Source: an uncultured Lachnospiraceae bacterium
GTDB taxonomy: Bacteria; Bacillota; Clostridia; Lachnospirales; Lachnospiraceae
Reading direction: 5' to 3'
Length of the DNA stretch: 8,553 bases
Assembly (NCBI GenBank): GCA_945788595.1
Contig: CALZMS010000029.1
Coordinates: forward strand, 1-8,553
A program made the translations under genes and the position numbers. Below, one piece after another: positions 5,916-8,553 of the stretch. Within the stretch, counting starts at the first letter, position 1. Each line of letters opens with the position of its first letter. The notes below the pieces were generated by a model. The model made no database searches. It saw nothing but the letters and a program-made list of their open reading frames with translations, and was not told where the DNA came from.

Positions 5916-6935
5916 TTACCTGGAAACCTCAATCAGCCGCATACACAGCTGACCAAAATCCATGCCCATGGCCGCAGCTTCCTGCGGAAGCAGGCTGGTG
6001 GGTGTCATTCCCGGCAGTGTATTGGCTTCCAGGCAATACATATCTCCGTTCTCTTTCATCAGGAAATCCAGTCGGGCATAACCTGTGATACCGAGGGCTC
6101 TGGCCCCTTTCTCAGCATAATGCTGCATTCTTTGTGTCTGTTCCGGAGTAAGCTCTGCCGGACACGTCTCTACAGTAGCTCCCTGGGAATACTTGTTCTT
6201 ATAATCATAGAAGCCCTCCACAGGTGCGATCTCGATCACCGGCAAAGCCTCACCATCAATCACGCCTACAGAAAATTCTCTGCCTTCTACGTATTCCTCA
6301 ACAATGACATTTTCTTCATATCGAAAGGCTTCCGCAAGAGCCTGCTCCAGCTCTTTCTGTTCACGAACGATGCTGACGCCTACACTGGAACCGCCGCAGC
6401 AGGGTTTTACCACAACGGGAAGGGCTATTTTCCGCAATTCCTCCGAGGTATCTGTGCCGCGGATCAGCTGTGTTCCTCTGGGTGCAGGAACCCCTGCCGC
6501 CTCCAGAAGATCCTTACTCAGTGCTTTATCCATTGCCAACGCACTGCTCAGATAACCGGTACCTGTGTAACGGATACCAAACAGGTCAAAAGCAGCCTGT
6601 ACTTTTCCATTCTCTCCATCTGCCCCATGCAGTGCCAGAAAGACCACATCCGCAGCCTTACACAGTTTCAGGACATTCGGTCCGAAAAACTCTTTTCCTG
6701 AAGCGATCATATCATCGATTTTGTCATCAAAAGAATGAATGTAGGCTGCCTCAGCCTCTATATCGTATCTTTCGGAAAAAATCTGCGCAGGTTCTGCATT
6801 TTCTTTTCCACAGTACACATCCAGAAGGATCGCTCTTTCCCCCCGGGCACGAAGGGCTTTACACACCTCCGTTCCTGAAACAATGGATACACTTCTTTCT
6901 GTACTTATACCTCCGGCCAGTACTACTATATTCAT
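5916..6935 (-). CDS. ddl: D-alanine--D-alanine ligase (Ddl)
   Basis: A 339-residue cytoplasmic ATP-grasp ligase that condenses two D-Ala molecules into the dipeptide used by MurF. The N-terminal motif LAGGISTERSVS (6-17) is typical of Ddl, followed by ALHGADGENG (101-110, Asn where Asp is more common), the ATP-binding VVKPCCGGSSVGVS (175-188), EEYVEGREFSVGV (213-225), the omega-loop segment FYDYKNKYSQGAT (242-254), ARLDF (287-291) and EANTLPGMTPTSLLP (303-317). The YDYKNKY omega loop is of the D-Ala-D-Ala type, so the enzyme is not expected to be a VanA-like D-Ala-D-Lac ligase. The ATG at 6935 has AAGGAG 7 bases upstream. It follows the L,D-transpeptidase stop by 27 bases, so the two are co-transcribed, and murF follows after 112 bases. 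Confidence 0.96.
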   Translation of the reverse strand: MNIVVLAGGISTERSVSIVSGTEVCKALRARGERAILLDVYCGKENAEPAQIFSERYDIEAEAAYIHSFDDKIDDMIASGKEFFGPNVLKLCKAADVVFLALHGADGENGKVQAAFDLFGIRYTGTGYLSSALAMDKALSKDLLEAAGVPAPRGTQLIRGTDTSEELRKIALPVVVKPCCGGSSVGVSIVREQKELEQALAEAFRYEENVIVEEYVEGREFSVGVIDGEALPVIEIAPVEGFYDYKNKYSQGATVETCPAELTPEQTQRMQHYAEKGARALGITGYARLDFLMKENGDMYCLEANTLPGMTPTSLLPQEAAAMGMDFGQLCMRLIEVSR

Positions 6936-6962
6936 ATACTTCTCCTTCTTTGAGCTACCATA

Positions 6963-8402
6963 TCATTTTCCATAAACAATGACAGGCGTACCTTTACTGA
7001 CTATATTAAATACCTTTTCCGCCGCATCTCTCGGCATATTTACACAGCCGTGAGAACCGTTGGTCTTATAAATATCTCCGCCGTATTTGGATCTCCATCT
7101 GTCTGCGTCGTGCATACCTACGTTTCCGTTAAAAGGCATCCAGAAATCCACCGGTGATCTGTATCCCAGATTGTTTTCCTCACCCAGCACAGCATCTCTC
7201 TTTTTATAAACGATGGACCAGATTCCATCGGAAGGCGTCTCTCGGTCCTCTGTCGGCTTGCCCGTTACGATATCTGTCTCAACCTTCAGCTTACCGTCTT
7301 CATAACAATACAGCTTCTGATGGGTGATGTCTACTTCTACATAAGTCTTACCAATATCGTCTGCCCCGCGTTCAGCCGCCGTATAATGGTAAAATATCTC
7401 CATCTCCTTCTGCTCACCGGCTTTGATGGCCTCCAGCATTGCCTCGGCAGTTTTGGCCTGGTTCATCCGCCATCCATAAAAACCACCGGTCAGCGTAATG
7501 GTCTTTCCATTGTGCTTTGTGAATTCATGCGGTTTACCCAGGGTATCATATTTCTTAGCCATATTGACCCGGACAAATTCCTTAAGCGCAGATTCCACCA
7601 GTACAGGCGTACCGTCCTCATTCAACACTGGAATGCCATCCTCGCCCTTCTGCAGCCATTCTTTAATCACGGATCCGTCTACCACCACCTTGCGGTCATC
7701 ACCGCCAAAATCGTAGGTAAGCTTTGCGGAGAGATATTTATTGACAGCATTTACCAATGTCGTCAATTCTTCATCGTCACTTCTGATCTCCGGCACCACA
7801 TAACATCCTGCAGATTCAAGATTTACACTCTCCTCATGATTATCCACAGCTGTCTGTACAGTTTCTAAAACTTTATCAAAATCAAGCTCTGTACCTTCCA
7901 CCTCCGGAATGATCTCGTAAGAAGTCTCGTTTTCTTTTATGTAGGCATTTTCCGGTTTTGTATAATTTCCTTCCCGAAAGCACTGCAATTGTTTAAGTGC
8001 CGCAGAAGCGGTCTGTTTGTCATAGCTGGACACTGCGGAAACGTTAAGTTCACGGGTCTTAAAAATCTGCACTACCCACTGCCATGCTTTCTGGTCGGCA
8101 AGCACTTTGTCTACAGACTGATCATCTACGTAAGACATACCCAGCTCCTTGGCCAGAAGTCTTTCGGTAATACCATCCCGTTCTTCAATACTGATGGTGT
8201 ACGTCATGATCTCATCCGTGATCAGCTCCTTGACTTCCTCAGCAGAAAGATTGCTGCAGTCAAAATTGTTGATCTCTGTTCCCTTAAAAAAATGATCGGT
8301 ATAATATCTGGTCACTGCTCCGTAGCAAATAGCGGCAAGAACCAGGATGAACAGAAACATCCCCAACAACACCAGTTTCCATGTCTTTGTTTTCTTTTTC
8401 AT
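6963..8402 (-). CDS. Membrane-anchored L,D-transpeptidase (YkuD) with PG-binding domains
   Basis: A 479-residue protein with a short basic N-terminus and one membrane segment (about 9-31) without a cleavage site, so the rest should lie outside the membrane. The region from about 85 to 340 resembles two copies of the PG_binding_4 (YoaR-like) domain often found in front of YkuD or VanW domains; the ITLTGGFYGWRMN segment (302-314) is characteristic. The C-terminal YkuD domain (about 353-478) has VDITHQKLYCYEDGKL, the conserved His in GMHDADRW (His431) and the catalytic SHGCVNMP motif (450-457, nucleophile Cys453). Such enzymes form 3-3 peptidoglycan crosslinks or attach proteins to the wall using tetrapeptide donors, and are largely penicillin-resistant but carbapenem-sensitive. 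The ATG at 8402 follows AGGGGAGG by 5 bases. First gene of the operon with ddl and murF. Which transpeptidase reaction it performs cannot be told. Confidence 0.93.
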   Translation of the reverse strand: MKKKTKTWKLVLLGMFLFILVLAAICYGAVTRYYTDHFFKGTEINNFDCSNLSAEEVKELITDEIMTYTISIEERDGITERLLAKELGMSYVDDQSVDKVLADQKAWQWVVQIFKTRELNVSAVSSYDKQTASAALKQLQCFREGNYTKPENAYIKENETSYEIIPEVEGTELDFDKVLETVQTAVDNHEESVNLESAGCYVVPEIRSDDEELTTLVNAVNKYLSAKLTYDFGGDDRKVVVDGSVIKEWLQKGEDGIPVLNEDGTPVLVESALKEFVRVNMAKKYDTLGKPHEFTKHNGKTITLTGGFYGWRMNQAKTAEAMLEAIKAGEQKEMEIFYHYTAAERGADDIGKTYVEVDITHQKLYCYEDGKLKVETDIVTGKPTEDRETPSDGIWSIVYKKRDAVLGEENNLGYRSPVDFWMPFNGNVGMHDADRWRSKYGGDIYKTNGSHGCVNMPRDAAEKVFNIVSKGTPVIVYGK

Positions 8403-8441
8403 GATGTCCTCCCCTGTAAGTTTGTCCCCTCAATAGCCATT

Positions 8442-8470
8442 ATTGTAACACTGATTGGGGATGGGGTAAA
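8442..8470 (-). promoter_or_regulatory. Sigma-A promoter with extended -10 for the ldt-ddl-murF operon
   Basis: On the minus strand TTTACC (8470-8465) and TACAAT (8447-8442) are separated by 17 bases. A TG one base before the -10 (TGTTACAAT) gives an extended -10. The -10 matches 5 of 6 positions and the -35 matches 4 of 6. The start would fall near 8435, giving a leader of about 33 bases before the transpeptidase ATG. Confidence 0.65.
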
Positions 8471-8553
8471 TAGGTGAAAAGTATGAAAAATGGTTAAGAT
8501 AGCGGGGGCAGTTGAATGAACGGACGAGAATTGCCGGGGACTTCGGTCACAGG

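Noticed and set aside
5817..6701. 294-codon open frame on the plus strand opposite ddl.
   Set aside because: It is antisense to a well-conserved Ddl, is rich in Cys, His and Ser as shadow frames are, and has no ribosome site or recognisable domain.
5916..6935. Possible Van-type D-Ala-D-Lac ligase because of the variant HGADGENG and LPGMTPTS motifs.
   Set aside because: The omega-loop segment FYDYKNKY is that of normal D-Ala-D-Ala ligases, and there are no vanH or vanX neighbours.
8494..8553. Possible end of a minus-strand gene (19 open codons ending in TAA at 8494) or start of a plus-strand gene (ATG at 8516 after GGGGG).
   Set aside because: Both readings are too short to separate from chance at the window edge, neither peptide matches a family I can name, and they exclude each other.

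Overview
The window looks like chromosomal DNA from an endospore-forming, low-to-mid-GC Clostridia species, most likely Lachnospiraceae (inference). The grounds are a SpoIVA-interacting SipL-type spore-coat protein, strong AGGAGG-type ribosome sites, a PrcB-family lipoprotein and Gram-positive-style cell-wall genes. All genes but one run on the minus strand. No mobile element, CRISPR array, tRNA or rRNA is visible.

Layout from left to right. (1) 1-1254, minus: ispE (isoprenoid pathway kinase) followed by a GntR/FCD regulator that overlaps its end by 8 bases and runs off the left edge. A perfect 10-bp palindrome just upstream of ispE resembles a FadR/GntR-type operator, so the regulator may control its own operon. 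(2) 1352-3373, minus: a PrcB-like lipoprotein and sipL, 40 bases apart. In front of them is a sequence that fits the mother-cell sigma-E promoter well. (3) 3458-4250, plus: plsC, a 1-acylglycerol-3-phosphate acyltransferase, with a good sigma-A promoter. It is divergent from the prcB-sipL pair. (4) 4269-4412: a long palindrome with perfect 39-bp arms between the convergent plsC and murF, probably a two-way terminator. (5) 4424-8402, minus: a cell-wall operon read as L,D-transpeptidase, ddl, short leader ORF, murF. It has an extended -10 promoter at the right end of the window.

The cell-wall operon forms a pathway segment. Ddl makes D-Ala-D-Ala, MurF joins it to the UDP-MurNAc tripeptide, and the transpeptidase can later use the stem peptides made from this precursor to form crosslinks. 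IspE supplies isoprenoid precursors, which are also needed for the undecaprenyl carrier. PlsC makes phosphatidic acid for membrane lipid.

The most unusual observations are these. First, a segment of about 0.9 kb centred on the palindrome has third codon positions that are almost all G or T on the plus strand in both convergent genes, opposite to the flanking genes. Second, murF lacks its own ribosome site and starts on an ATGA overlap with a 16-codon leader ORF, whose start lies inside a perfect 10-bp hairpin. Third, there are candidate sigma-E and GntR regulatory sites. None of these could be tested here by database search or folding software.
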